Positions 10,001 through 25,000 are shown, numbered from the stretch's first letter. The stretch is DNA of 64,000 bases from Forficula auricularia (GCA_024734495.1 JALMQS010000055.1:14062868-14126867), one strand, 5' to 3'. A program made the numbers and translations. Notes: generated by a model from the letters alone, not told the origin.

Positions 10001-13000
10001 TCCAGTAAGTACCAAGCCATTTAAATTTCATATTAACAATGTTATCGCTAAGAGAATGTGTTTATAGAATGACTCGAAATGTCGGGAAATCTATCAGATG
10101 TTATCTTTTAGTTTATTTGTGACATTTATTTTTATTTATAAATATAATAAAATAATTTTTTTGTAACGAAATTTTCTCTGGAGAGAGACGGACTGGTAGA
10201 AATTTTAATTGAATGTAATGGAAGGCAGCCCAGAGGTAGTGAGGAAAGAAAAAATTAACACATATAAATAAAGTGTAATTTATTGGAATCCTTCCTCCTT
10301 CCTCAAACCGATGTTTCGGAGGATTTTTCCCTTTCTTCAGGGTTTCAAAGGGTCAATGAATGAAACAAATAAAATGTATAAAAGGAAACATTTTATTTGT
10401 TTCATTCATTGACCCTTTGAAACCCTGAAGAAGGAGGGAAAAATCCTCCGAAACGTCGGTTTGAAAGGAAAGGAGGAAGGATTCCAATAAATTACACTTT
10501 ATTTTATATGTGTTAATTTTTCTTTCCTCACTACCTCTGGGCTGCCTTCCATTACATTCAATTATAATAAAATAATATTACTCCTACAAATTATAAACTT
10601 GGTTTTTTTGAGGGTAGTCTGTCTACATCATTTTCAAAGTTCTAGAATAGGCATTCGATTACGTTATTTGAAAAATTATGTTCAAAATCTTAAAACAGGT
10701 GAGAATAAAATTTAGGGACTGAAGATTAATTTAAAATTTATATGAAAATCAGATGACAATAATAAAGAAAGGAGTAAGACAAGGATGCTTTCTGTCAGCA
10801 ATGATTTTTAACTTATATACAGAAGAGTCAATAAAGAATTCTAGGACAAAAGATTGTCATGCTTAGATTTGCCGATAACATCGCCCTTCTAAGAGGCAAT
10901 TAGAACGGATTATAGGATACTCTGAATGGATTAAACCAAATGTTAATAAATTGGATCAAAATGAAATTAAATAAGACAAAGTCTAAGGTCTTATTTTGTA
11001 CAAAGAAAGAACAAACGAGAAAAAATATTATGAGACAAGTTGAGGAATTCAGCTATCTGGGATGTAAAATAATCACTTGGGAATGAAGGAACCAAAAATA
11101 AATAAATTATTAAATAATTAAATAAGTTTTATGAGACAAATATAAGACAAGAATATCTGAAAGATTTCAATTTGCCGATGGTAATAGATTCAAATTTTCT
11201 TAGAAAAATCATAAGATGGTGTCATCTATTAAATCCGATGGAATGGAATATTTTCAATTATATGTCAAAAGGGTTGTTTTTCACCCCCTCGGGAATCGAA
11301 CCCGAGTGCCAGTAACAGCAATTCGGGCCATCTGGCTCACCTGGAGGGTGCGAACCTCTCTGACATATGTAAACGCATTAAATATTTTACTCAAAGATTG
11401 TTATCTTAATTTGTAAAATTTCGCGATCTAGTGATTTTAAATTTAAACATATAGTAATGCCTTATAATTTAAATAAAGGTCGTTGAGTGTTTCGAATTTC
11501 GAAGAGATTCAAAAATAGAAGGGCAATGGAATGACTTTTCATAATTCAATTATCTCTTCAAAATTCGAAACACTCAACGAGCTTTATTTAAATTATATGG
11601 CATGGCTATATGTTTAAATTTAGATCGCTAGATCGCGAAATTTTACAAATTAAGATAACAATCTTTAAGTAAAATATTTAACGCGTTTACTTATGTCAGA
11701 GAGGTTCGCATCTCGCAGGTGAGCCACATGGCCCGGATTGCTGATACTGGCGCTCGTGTTCGATTTCGAGAGGGCGAAAAACAACCCCTCTGACATATAA
11801 TTAAAAATATTCCATTCCATCGGATTTAATCATCTTATGATTTTCTAACAAGAATATCCCCTAATATTTGATCTCTTAACCGCATTATTCACTTTAATTC
11901 CGAAAGATTATTCACCTTAATGCACTCACACCGCTTTCGGGCATACTGGGCATGAGTACTTTGAAATTTCCCAACAAGAAAGTCAAGTGCGCACGTATGT
12001 ATGGTCCGAGAAGAGCATTAAGGCAAATAGGCTATAAACTTTGGTAATTAAATTTTGATAACCATCTTCTGATCATGTTCCATTAAGAAATTTAAGGGAT
12101 GGTACGGATGGAGTGAATAACCTTGTATTTAATATAGTATAATGTTAAGAAATATATTTAAGTAAATAAAAAAATTGTAAAATATATTATACCAGAAGTT
12201 TTTTCATTATATCACTATTTTCTTGTGATATACTTTGATATCTTAATTGCATGTAATGCTGAAAAATCAATTGAACGTGTTTACGTAATTGTTGTTCTAA
12301 TACAAGAATTTGGGCAGGTAAAAATGTAATAACTTCTTTTTCTTGAACAATCACTTCTTGAGTAGAGTCTTTAATAGCCAATGGATCATCTTCTGCAGGC
12401 AATTCTGGCACCTGAAATGTTAAATTAAATTTGATTAGTAAATTGGAGGAGAATATGAAAATTGTTTCAAAACTAGGCTTGAATATAATATAAACTAGCT
12501 GCAAGGCACGCCCCCTGAACGCTCAAACCACGAACCCCACCCTCACACCCCCCTCCATACTTCTCCGAAACCAACCCAGCACCCCCATCCCCGCACCATG
12601 CACCTGTGCCCAATCCCCGCCCCACACCACCACCCCAACACTCCACCTCGGACCACCACCCCCGTACCACCCCACTACGCCTCTGGACCCTCACCCTGAA
12701 CCTCCTTCTCCACATACCCTGCACCCCCACACACCATCCACCCCCTGCACCCCTACCTTACTCCATCTCACTCTCTCACCCCACCCCCATTCCACCCCCA
12801 CACCCCACACCCACCCCCGCCCCCAGTTTTTGCATTTCTAGCCTTCTAGTTACCCACAAATTATGTATACAAAATTTGGTTGAGTTTGGTCCAAGAGCAA
12901 GAATTTTCATATTTTGACCCTCCCCCCCTTTTTTGGGTGGTTTTTTGGGGTTATTTTTTTTAAACGAAAGTTGTCAGAAATCACATCCCCTACAACTTTG

Positions 13001-16000
13001 CTCATAATAAAATTTGCCGTAGAGTTAATAGTTTAGGAGTTATTTGATAATTTTCATTCGTGCACCCCCCCCCCCAAACCCCCTTTTGAGGTCAAAATAT
13101 CAAAACGTTATATAGCTATAAACGTAAGTTAGAAGACATCTATTCCAAATATGAAATTTCATAATAATCCCTTCAGCCGTTTTTACGTGAATCTTGAGCA
13201 ACTTTTCGCGGAAACCACGGAAACATAGAGACATACAGACAGGAATTTTGTTGAAGGTGTTTTCGTTCATAACTTTGCTTGAAACGTGTTCAACCAAAAT
13301 TTGGCGTGATATGGACTAATGTACAGACAAAACCTTAATTTTATATATATAGATTTTTCTATTAGACGAGGACTGATATAATTCAATGATGAATTGATGG
13401 AAAGGCAGCCCAAGAATAATGACAATTACAAATTCTAAATTTAAAATTATTATTGATATTATTTGCACGAAATTTTTTGTGGAGAGAGATGGACTGGTAG
13501 AACTATTAATTGAATGTAATGGAAGTCAGCCCAGGGTAGTGAAGAAAAATTAATCATATATCAAATAAGTGTAATTTATTGAATCCTCTCCTTTCCTTTC
13601 AAACCGACGTTTCGGAGATTCTTCCTCCTTCAGGAGTTCAAGAGGTCAATGAAGTAAACAAATAAAATGCTTTCTTCTCTTTCCACAGCAGTGTTTAAAA
13701 CTTTTTTGTTCCTTAGCAGAAGCATAGAAAAATATTTTTTTTTTCTTAAGAGTTTTTCTATGCTTCTGCTAAGGAAGAAAAAGTTTTAAACACTGCTGTG
13801 GAAAGAGGAAGAAAGCATTTTATTTGTTTCCTTCATTGACCTCTTGAAACCCTGAAGAAGGAGGGAAGAATCCTCCGAAACGTCGGTTTGAAAGGAATGG
13901 AGGAAGGATTCCAATAAATTACACCTTATTTGGATATGTGTTACTTTTTTCTTTCTTCACTACTCCCTGGGCTGACTTCCATTACTTTCAATTATTGATA
14001 TTAATTAATAATTATTATTATTTGAGATTATTTATCTTATCAATTATTTTGGATGAAGTCATTTTTTTCGATTTTAAAATGAGTTTAAAATTGTTTTTGA
14101 ATTTCTATTTATATTATTCTTGAAATGTAAGTGTTCACTATTTTAAGGTAGTTGTTCAGCCAAATGGGTTTTCTTAGGATATTTTGAAATTTAGACAGAT
14201 TATTATTTAAATAATTCTGCATCGATTGGTGGCAAAACGAAATTTATGAACAATATAGTTCCGGAGATTGATTTATTTATCAAGAAAATTCACGATTCTT
14301 AAATTGTTCTAGATCTGAATTCTGATAGTTCTAAATGCTCATCTAATATAAAAATTGATTTTTTTATTTATATGATTATTTTTCACTTTTTATTTTATTT
14401 CAGGTTGCTAATGAAGTTCTTACAGACTTGAATTTAAAACCCGAAGAAGTTTTTCTTGCGCAAGGAACATTGCGTCCAGATCTAATTGAATCGGCATCTC
14501 ATTTAGCAAGCAACAAAGCAGATACAATTAAAACTCATCATAATGATAGTGCTTTGATGCGTCAACTAAGAGATGAGGGCAAAGTTGTTGAACCATTGAA
14601 AGATTTTCACAAAGATGAAGTAAGTAATATTTTATGGTAAGAAAATGTTGACGACGTATCATGTTTTCGATGGAAAATAATACCTTAAATTTTGATTAAA
14701 GCTTTCGTTCTCTTATTTGATCATTTTCAGGGCTCTATAATATTACAAAATTAGAATAGATTAACATTATATCAAAATATAGAACAATAAAACTTAGATA
14801 AATGATAAGGGCATTATTTTATAATTTCTAATAAATTATTTACATATATACAAATTTCACGCTGAAAAAGTTATGAGTAGTGGTAACACTTGGGTTAATC
14901 AATTGATAAATTATATAAAATTAAAATGGTATTTTGCCGAAAATAGCAGTTTTTAATTTACAAGAAATAAATTAAAGATTGTGTCTTCTGTTTATGATAA
15001 ATATTTTTATTTTAATTGAGATTAGTTTCGAAGGCCTTGCCTTTAACTATATTCTCATATAAATATTTCAAATGGAAAGTTAATTTACTCCTAATAGAAT
15101 AAAAATTCATTGAACAAAGAACTCATTTCAAATCAGCGCGGTCAAAATAATTCTTGTTGACGTATCAATTATTCTTTGATATATTAATGAGAAAATTAAA
15201 ATTAATTTCATATTCATCTCTTTGAAAGTAAACAAACGTGAAATTTTTTTAAGGTAGTTGTTTCACCATATGGGTTTTCTTAGGATTTTTTTGAAATTTA
15301 GACAGATTATTATTTAAATACTTCTGCATCGATTGGTGGCAAAATGAAATTTATGAACAATATAGTTCCAGAGATATTAAATTTCAAAAATAGAGTTTTT
15401 CAGACTCTTATACATTGCATTATACGGGATATCGGAAAGTTTACATACACATTTAATTATAATTATGAAACCCTTCTTACCATTTTTATAAAAAACTAAA
15501 CCAACATTAAACAATAACCAATACATATTTTAAGACAATTTTGATTCATAGTTACAACACAGTTTCTGAGATAATAATGAATAAATAATGAAAAATGTAT
15601 AAAAAAATTTACACTAAAAACAATTTGGCAACAACGCATTTATTTTACCAGCGAAAGATGTATGCGCATGCGCTAGATTTTTTCAAAGTTGTAATTTTCA
15701 TAAGGTTAACGTTGGCGTTGATTACATTTGTTAAAAAATAACAAAACGATTTTTATAAAAAATTTTAACTTTTAAAATGTATTTTACCTGTCATTTTAAT
15801 ATAAAAATATTCAATCTCTTAAAATGGTGCCAGATTTGTCAAACGTGCACGGGATTGTCTAGTAGTGGTACATAAACAACAAAAAGTTTTGGGCTTATGA
15901 ATTATGAATCCTTATTGTCTGTTCTATATACTTTAGCATTAACTTTTTGCTAGTATTGTCGCGAAACAACTACCTTAACACTTGGCAGAGAAAGATCGAA

Positions 16001-19000
16001 TAATGACGTCACCCGACCTCAACTGATGGCATCAGAAGACCAACGAGAGTGCTTAAAATATAAATTGGAACCAGTGTGAGCGCGCTGCTAGCGCTATCAG
16101 CGTAATTCGGAATGCAACCTTGGTGGTCAGAGGGCCACTGAGGGTAGATTTAATATTAATAAATTAATTTCAGAAGTTAAATTACCTCCTCTTCACCCAA
16201 ATGTGATTCCTCCAATACAAAATGGTTATAATTCGGTATCAGAAGATTTGACTCATTTGTATTAACCAGAGGCTTAATTTCTTTATTTTCACTTAATTCA
16301 ACCGATAGCTGTTGCTGGTCTTGAGCCAATTCAACGGATAATTGTTCTTGGTTCGGTTGAGGTTCCTCTAGATCTTGTTTTTGAATCTCTTGTTGTTGTT
16401 GTTGTTGTTGTTGGCGATTGTTTTCAATGTCGAGATTATCTAAAATCTCTTTCTCCGTGAACGTCTCTGAGAGGAGATCAAGTTCGGTATACAATGAACT
16501 AAACAATGAATTCAATTCCTTTTTAGTAATTTTAACACCTCTATCAACTCGTATCTCTTCAAAATCAACTAAAAAATAAAAAAAATAGAATATTAATATT
16601 TAATAAAATGATCAAATTGGAGGGAAAAGTAAAATCCTTTTCAAGGCCCGGTATGTTTCCGTAAATTTTCCATTTGGTTGTGGAAGGAGTGAACTAGCGC
16701 ACCGAGGTAGGGTTAGGCTGTCCTACTAATAAATTTGAATATAATAAACTATTTAGAATTATTTTTTTCATTTAATAAACTATCTAATTAATTACATTTC
16801 CCAATTTTAGTAAGCTATAAGTGGGCTTTAAAATAAAACAAACAAATTAATTGATTAATAAAAGGAATTGGAAAAACATTTATTAATTTGTTTATTCTTT
16901 TATCATAACGTCATAACTAGATTCCTATGCAATTGCATATTTTGTTCGCCGACACATACGACCCATGAGATCAATTATCTATCCGAATCATGCATCTAGG
17001 ATACTGTGGGTTAAATTTTATACTACATATTTTTGCATATTTGAGTAATATTGCATAAAATTGCATATTTGAGTAATATTGCATAAAATTGCATATTTGA
17101 ATAATATTGCATAAAATTCCATATTTGATGGATTTTTTTTCAAATATTGAACATTTCGTATCAAATACGGATGTTTTAAAAGTACCTAACTTTTCGGAGA
17201 AAGAATTAAAAAAAAAACAAGAAATAAAACAGGAGGACACTTGTAAACAAATTATTTACAAATACAATCAAATTTTAATTATTTCTTTCTTTATTTATTT
17301 TTTAACGGCTTTCGAGAAATATAGCCCATTTTGGACAGTGAGTGTTCGTGTGTGTGCGTGTGTGTTGAAGTGTGTGTGCGTAAGTGTGTGTGCGTGTGTG
17401 TTGAAGTGTGTGTGCGTGTGTGTTGAAGTGTGTGTGCGTGTGTGTTGAAGTGTGTGTGCGTGTGTGTTGAAGTGTGTGTAAATTAGTGTAAGGATCAGAT
17501 TATTATATCCGGTTAAATATTTTTTTAGTTTATTATTTGTACGTCAATAAGAAAAGCTTGCTAAAATAAAAAACTAAAAGCAATACAATACAATCGCTTT
17601 CTGTTAAATAAAACTACACCGGACCCCGGAATTTTTTCGTTCACATTTTTGATAAATAATTATATTATGTTTATTTTATTCAAGTGTACCTATTATTTCT
17701 TTGAGCTTAAAGATTTTTTAATAATATTATATTAAATGTAACGAGAATTTTGTGCAATATTTTACGCAATAGTACATATTGGTACTTGGTGTCTATAACT
17801 TACTTTAACATTTTATTCCTCTCATAGCACTCCTTCAAATATATAGTCATTTTGTCTTCGATTTTAATTTTTTGGTGTATAAAAAAATTTATTTTGTCAT
17901 CTTATACTGCATATATTTGCATATTTCAACGTATTCTTATATATTACTTGCATATTTCAGCATTTTTATCTGCATATTTTGGCACTTTTTACTGCATAAA
18001 AATCCGGTCTCTAGTCATAAATAAATGTTAAAAAATCTATCAAATCATTCAAAAAAAGATGTTTTCTGCATTTTTGGACCGGAAATTCTGAAGCTAGAGA
18101 CGCTCAAAATCTAATCAGTTCCCCGCATTGTATATGCCCACATTTTGAAAACAGAACAACTTTCTACAACTTTTCGTTCTTGACTTATCTTTGGTATCAA
18201 AATCCAGACACAAGCAGACAGAACACGGACAGAGTCAATAAAAAATGATTTTTCGCCACGTTTTAGACATTTTTATACACAATGGGCAAGTTAAGTAAGC
18301 CCGCCCGAGGAAATAGTGTAATGCATTTTTTCATTTTTTGTAAAAACTTAATTTTAACATTATAGTATTCAGTATTCAACAATTTAATTTTTTACCAATT
18401 TTACTATGCATTTTTTGGGGGCCTAGTGGAAGTTATTCTGGGTATTGGATTAAAAAATTCATACAAATTATTTTTCTGCAAGTTCCAGTGGTTTCTAAAT
18501 ACGGCAAGCAAAAATTTTCGAATGAAATTAACGTTTCGCAGAGTCGAGTGAATTAATTACATATAGCTGAGGTAGAAATTATCAAAAAGACTAATTTATT
18601 CGACTTACTATCTTCCGCTTCGGCCATTACATTATATTCAGGGTCGATATGTTCATCATCTTCGCATGGTGTCATCTCAGGTAGAGGTTGTAAATATTCT
18701 TTAAGAAAGTCAAGCCACTCTTCATCTTCGCATTCGGATTCATACATATCATTCGTGATATCAGGGGGCTGAAAAGCTTGTTCAATATGCTCAAGTGGAG
18801 TAGCACTTAAACTGAATTTAGACCGAGTACGTTGACTAATCGTGCCCTGAAATTAAACATTTCTTTTATTAAAAAAAATCATATACCTGAATGAGCCATT
18901 CTTAGTCCAAATCGATTAACTCCAATAAAAATAATAAATCAGCCATGTGTGCATACCGAGGATTTCATATCTAATCGATATACAGATGAAAATTGACAAA

Positions 19001-22000
19001 TTCTTATTTAAACCTAATTTAAGAATTTTTAGCTGAATGAACGTTAATGATTGCATTGTTGTTCAAAACTGCTACTCTTGGCAATATAATTATTTAATAT
19101 TATAATTTTTATTAATAAAATTTTAAAAAAAATTATGGGAAATATTTAGATTATTACTTATAATTTTTAAAATCTAAAAAAAAAATCCCAAACTGATTTG
19201 AAGCAGGGACATTTATTACCCAAGTCAGGCGCTCTCATTTTTTTGTATATTAATATAAATTAAAATAGTTCACCTTAAATTTAATTAATATTAATTTTAC
19301 ACCTGGTGATAAAAATTATTTTTTATTTTTTTCCCACAAAAATTCAATTCTCCTCAAAATAATCAAACGATAAATATTTTAATATGGTTTTTGATTTCAG
19401 GAAATGTATAAATATATTATTTATAATTTCATGTTTAGATTTTATTTAATTTACGAGTTAGAATACTCTGACATATGGACAAGTGTATTGCCTCTAATAG
19501 GGTTTCGTTTTTACGATTGTACGGAACCCTAATAAAAAATTATGAAACATTGGCTTCTGAAATAAACATTATTATTAATCGAGTATCAATTTTTTTTAAT
19601 TCTTCCAAAACTTTAGCGACTATGTAATTTATATTCTTTTAACTTCAAGGGTTACTTCTCACACACTTAATCTTAGTTATGTTATCTCGATAAATTATTT
19701 TTATTATAAAATTCTTCCAAAACTTAAGTGACTTAATTTAAATTATCATTTTTAAATTGAAGGGTTTTTTTAGTCACAAACTAATAAAAGACAATAATTT
19801 CAGTTAATTATTATTATTATTTATTTTATTGATTCACCAAACAGTTTCGGTCACCTCTGGTTGACCATCTTCAGTAGTACTAGAAAATGGAAAAATGAAA
19901 CATTTGGTAAATTTTTTTAAAAATTACATAAGTAATACAAAAAATATAGAAGTTTAAATTTATACATACAATTTCGTATGTTTATGTAGAGAAAGTGACA
20001 ATTTCCAGATCTTGGACGAAATTGTATGTAACTTCGATATTTTTTGTATTACTTATGTAATTTTTAAAAAATTTACGAAATGTTTCATTTTTCCATTTTT
20101 TAGTACTACTGAAGATGGTCAACCAGAGATGACCGAAACTGTTTAATGAATCAATAAAATAAATAATAATAATTAACTGAAATTATTGTATTTTATTAGT
20201 TTGTGACTAAAAAACCTTTCAATTTAAAAATAATAAATTATTTTTATTTATATGAATTCACTAGAGTTTCGGTCACCACTGGTTGTCTATCTCCACTAGA
20301 AATTATCATTTTAGTTTTTGGAGATAATCAATAAAACAATCTCCTTTCCTTTTGTATTTTCTTCTTCGAGTGCCATACCAGAAACGGGTGTCGGCTCCTC
20401 TCCACATATACCTGTGCTGAGTGAGTCCTTTTGTATACATAGATTTTACACTAACACATTGACATTCATGTAAATCTATTTTAATAACAACCTCCAAAAA
20501 TTAAAGTTATATTTTCTACTGAAGATGGTCAATCAGTGGGGACTGAAACTGTTCACTGTATAAATCTATAAATAAATAAAAATAATTTATCGAGATTATT
20601 AAATTTATTTCACAAGACTAAAAATTTTAAAAATTAAAAAAGTGGAGTTAATCTCTCTGGTCTGTGAACAGCTCATGTAATAATTAAAAATTAAGATATT
20701 TACATCAACTGGTTCTTTCGTAGATATGATCTTTTTATCGGGAATTAAAAATTCAGAATTCATTTTGTTATTGGCTTCACATGAAAGAGACGTGGTTGGA
20801 TGGGTTTTCATCTGTTCAATGTATTTATCAATGGCATCTAATTCATCATATTCCTCTCCCGATTTTTGATCCTGTACTTTATTTCTTGCACTTTGAGAAT
20901 CTGTAGGATAATCTCTAATAGCTTCCGTTTGTTTGTCAATACTTGATATCATTTCAGTTTCATTACTCTTCTCCATAAAAGTGTCATTGTTTTTATGGAT
21001 ATCTCTTCTTTCATTTTCTCCTATTTCTTTAAACGTAATATCATTGTAAATTTTAGTATCCATTTGATCTTGTTCAACTTCAAATGTTTCAACTTTTATT
21101 TTACTATTTAAATCCATTATATTTACATTTTCTTCTTCCTCTTCTTCGTCTTCTACTTCATCGTCCATTTCTTCCTCTTCTTCTTCAACTTCATCGTCTA
21201 TTTCTGCCCCTTCTATTTCATCGTCCATTTCATGTTCTTCTTCCTCTTCTTCTTCTTCTTCTTCTACTTCACCGTCCATTTCATGCTCTTCTTCCTCCTC
21301 TTCTTCTTCTTCTACTTCATCATATTCTTCATCTTCGTCCTCTTCATCTTCGAGCTCTTCTTCTTCATCAGTTCTAACATTAGCATCAGTATGGGACACA
21401 TATGATTCTTGCAATGTATTTAAATTTTCATCTTTATCTTCTTTTTCGTCTTCACTCTATAAAAAATGGTTAAAATTATGATTAATAGATTTGGAAAAAA
21501 AAATTGAGGGGACTTGAACACATTGCCCTCTCGTAAATTTATATTCTATTTCTTTTACGCAACAAATATATACTGGGTGATTCATAACAAGTGTAAAAAA
21601 AATTGGGAAATTGCTGGGGGGGGGGGGCATTTTAAGCAAAAAGTGTTATGGCCCCTCTACACTATGGTCCACTAATGATCGTCACCATTAAAACTAGTTG
21701 ACTTAACGGTCCATCCACAGGTTGGTCCAGTAGATGGGCCAGTCTTGATGGGCGCGAATCGGCCTCAATGGCCCCTAGATGCTGTCATGATAAATTATAT
21801 ATTTATTATTGATCAAATATTTATATAAAGGGTGATTCATCGGTCTGTCCTCTCTTTATAACTCTTATAATTCTTTTATTTTAAGTCAGAGAGAAAAACT
21901 CTTTAAATATAATTTATATGATATAGTATTGTCTATCTACGTACCATATGCATTTGTATACAGGGTGCTCCGTTTAAGCGCAACAATATGTAACTTTATA

Positions 22001-25000
22001 TTTCTTAATGGAACACCCTATATATATTTATTTATTTGATAGTAAATTAGATTCGCTTTAAAAAAGTATTAAGTAATAAGGGATCTAAAATTATAAATTA
22101 AGAAGTTATTTACCTTTATTCGTTCCATAAGCTAACTTTGTTAATAATAACATGATACAAAAATATAATTCAACGAATAAAGGTAAATAACTTCTTAATT
22201 TATAATTTTACACCTCTTATTACTTAATACTTTTTTAAAGGGAATCTAATTAATAACAAAATAAATAAATATATATAGGGTGTTCCATTAAGAAATATAA
22301 AGTTAAATATTGTTGCGCTTAAACGGAGCACCCTGTATACAAATGCATATAGTAAGTAGATAGACAATAATATATGATATAAATTATATTTAGAGTTTTT
22401 CTCCTGACTTAAAATAAAGAGTTATAGAGTTATAAAGAGAGGACAGACAGATGAATCACCATGTATAGGAAATACTCTAGAGAATAGATAATAAGTAAAA
22501 ATATATTTTTCTAGGTGGGTTTCACAAATAAAACAAATATATGTTTTGAGCTTTTATCTCGATATATATTTCGGGTTATGAGCCCATCGTCAGGAGTTAG
22601 AAAAGAAAACCCACCTAGAAAAATATATTTCCACTTATTATCTATTAAAATGTTTCACCTAGAACCGACACCAAATTCTTTAAAGATTACTCTAGAGAAT
22701 AATTATTTATAATTAAAGAACGAACAGTATTAAGCATTATTAAAGCACAGTATTAACAGGTAGAGTTGATAATGAGTGATAACCTGATAACTGATAATGG
22801 CCGACTAATGATGTGTCCAGCTAGCCTCTGTGTAGAGAGTCCATTAAAATTATATAGGTACTATTTCTATCTCTTACCATACTAAGGCTAATCAAAATTT
22901 TATTTAGAAATATATGTATCAATATTTATTTAACCATGAAAAAACGCATGAATTAGAGGAAATTTTTCACAAACGGTTATAAATATTTCGATAAGTTAAA
23001 TTATGGATTTGGGGTTTACAAAAAAGCTTTACATGTCCGAACCCCCAGAAATAATCAAATAACTCCTAAACTGTTTACTCTACAACAAATCCCATAAGAT
23101 GCAAAGATGTAGAGAATGTTTTTTTGACATTTCTCTTTAAAGAAATTTTGAAAATAACCACCCGAAATGAGGACGGGGGTCAAAAAATGAAAATTCTAGT
23201 CCTCTACGAGATCACATTAATGATAACCATTAGACAAACAAGTATGGAAATAGAGATGAAAATGTTTTGGAATTGTTAAAAACTATGCATAAAAATTGTC
23301 TGTGAGGTGAGTGTGTAGCGACGTTTGTTATCAGTGTTTAAAAGATTCTCATACTGATGATGACACAACGATGTAGAAACGTCTCTCATTGACAATAAAG
23401 AATATTTTAAAAAAATGATATTTAATTGATTACCCACATCTATATCATAGAGAAGTTTACCACTCAAAGTTTGATTGTATAATATTATGAGGAAAAATAT
23501 AGAGCTTAAGAAATTACATATTTGTATATATAAGAAAAAATAAAATGCTTGATTTCAATTTTACCTCTAGATATTCTTTATTAGGTTCGTGGGGATGATA
23601 TTCATCATCATCAGAACTATCTTCCTGAAGTTCTTTTTCGATAAGAATTTGACATTCGGATTTTGGTTTTTTGGATTGCACTGGCCCCCATAAATTTGGT
23701 TGTAGTTTCATTAATTCTCTAAAAAATATAACAATTGCATAGAAAACTTATTTTAGAATGATTCAATTTAAAAGGAAAATATTATAATAAAAATATTTAC
23801 TTCGTTTTTGATCGTGTTAATTTCTGAGGAAATTTCCACTGATTGACGTCAAAATTATGATTCATTTTTTGTCTTACCATTTGTAAAACTTGTTCATTCG
23901 TTATAACATGCTTTAATTCAAAATAATTTTTAATTTATTAATATACATGCATAGGTGCATCATCATCAACGTGGAATTAAATAGAGAATATTAATTTTAA
24001 ATTGAAAGTTTTTGTGCCGAGGGTAGCAGAATTTTTATATATTGAAGGAGACAATAAAAGAGTGTGTCTTCTGCTGGAATTATAAATTTTATTTATTTAT
24101 ATCGTTATAAATAAATAAAATTTATAATTCCAGCAAGACACACTCTTTATTGTCTCCTTCAATAGAGAATATTAACTTGAAAAGCAGTCTTTTAGAAAAA
24201 TAATAAAATTCCTTTGGAAATAATACATAATTTGTCCTTATTTAAATTTGTTTGGAGGGTTTTGTGATTATAATGATGATTTGAAAGTTGTTTTTTTTTT
24301 AAATAGCCGATTGTGGTGTACTTAACCTTCTAGTGCAGCTATTCTCAACCGCTAGTCCGGCGAACCACCAGTGGTCCGCGGAGAAATTTTACTAGTCCGT
24401 ACATATATATATATATATAATTTCATATCTTTAAATTTAAATATTATTGTAAGTAAATGATAATAAAAATGTTACAATTAACTTATGTAGTAGTTCTTTA
24501 ATGCCTAGTAAAATTTTGTTGTTAAAAAAATATCACTGGTCCCCGAATTTTTTTTACAAATTTTACTGGTCCGATGGCCAAAAAAGGTTGAGTTGCTAAC
24601 CTAACAAGGATTTAAAATACACGTGTTTTCTCATAGTGTTTCGATGGCAGCCAATAAGTAAAGAAATCAGCTTCTATTTTATTTTTTTATAGTTAAATTA
24701 CTTACTTTAAAAATATAATAAAAATCTCTGCTATTCTAAAAAGTATGTAAATAACGAATGTTTATAATAAAACGTAATTATTTATTATTTAGTTTATTTA
24801 CGGCTATTTTAAATTATGTTGCACATATGCAACATCATGGTTATTTTCAATATTTGATCTAAAACTTTTTTCGTTTATTTCTTTTTTGTTAAGGGAGAAT
24901 GGTGTGAGTTCTTGGTGAAACATTATAAATAAAGTAAAGAAAATTTTATTTATAGTATTTTATATTTTAAAGTTTCAAAAAATTTTCAAAATTTTCTTTG

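Larger units (their letters stand above)
10190..10565. mobile_element. foldback element B with paired hammerhead motifs
   Basis: Palindrome whose ends read GAATGTAATGGAAGGCAGCC (left) and GGCTGCCTTCCATTACATTC (right). Both arms include AATTTATTGGAATCCTTCC next to a hammerhead motif (minus 10305-10345, plus 10420-10462). Related copies: 13480-13992, a half copy at 49640-49760, and a diverged one at 51760-52320. Confidence 0.7.
16600..18605. other. GON4L intron 6: simple repeats and TE debris
   Basis: Contains the 28-bp tandem unit at about 17036-17130, the GT minisatellite at 17337-17480, a GCATATTT-rich stretch at 17905-18000, and a repeat with TTTGGACCGGAAATTCTGAA at 18070-18300. No coding signal; the ORF at 17107-17448 is a repeat shadow. 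Confidence 0.5.
19770..20225. mobile_element. foldback element D with paired hammerhead-like motifs
   Basis: The arms share TTAGTCACAAACTAATAAAA, the block GAAACTG...GGTCAACCAGAG and AAAATGGAAAAATGAAACAT. Motifs lie at 19835-19880 (minus) and 20101-20150 (plus). A diverged second pair follows at 20250-20300 (minus) and 20515-20560 (plus), all within GON4L intron 5. Confidence 0.65.

Noticed and set aside
10290..10470. CRISPR-like or att-like reading of the repeated CCGAAACGTCGG motifs
   Set aside because: Copies are dispersed, inverted, and embedded in a covarying RNA fold; genome is eukaryotic. The hammerhead explanation fits better.
12473..12917. Overlapping ORFs in the C-rich tract (Gly/Trp-rich minus, Pro/His-rich plus)
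   Set aside because: Open because the tract lacks the bases for stop codons; no domain, no splice context.
21084..21377. 97-codon plus-strand Leu/Pro/His-rich ORF
   Set aside because: It is the antisense of the Glu/Asp tract in GON4L exon 5; composition alone explains it.
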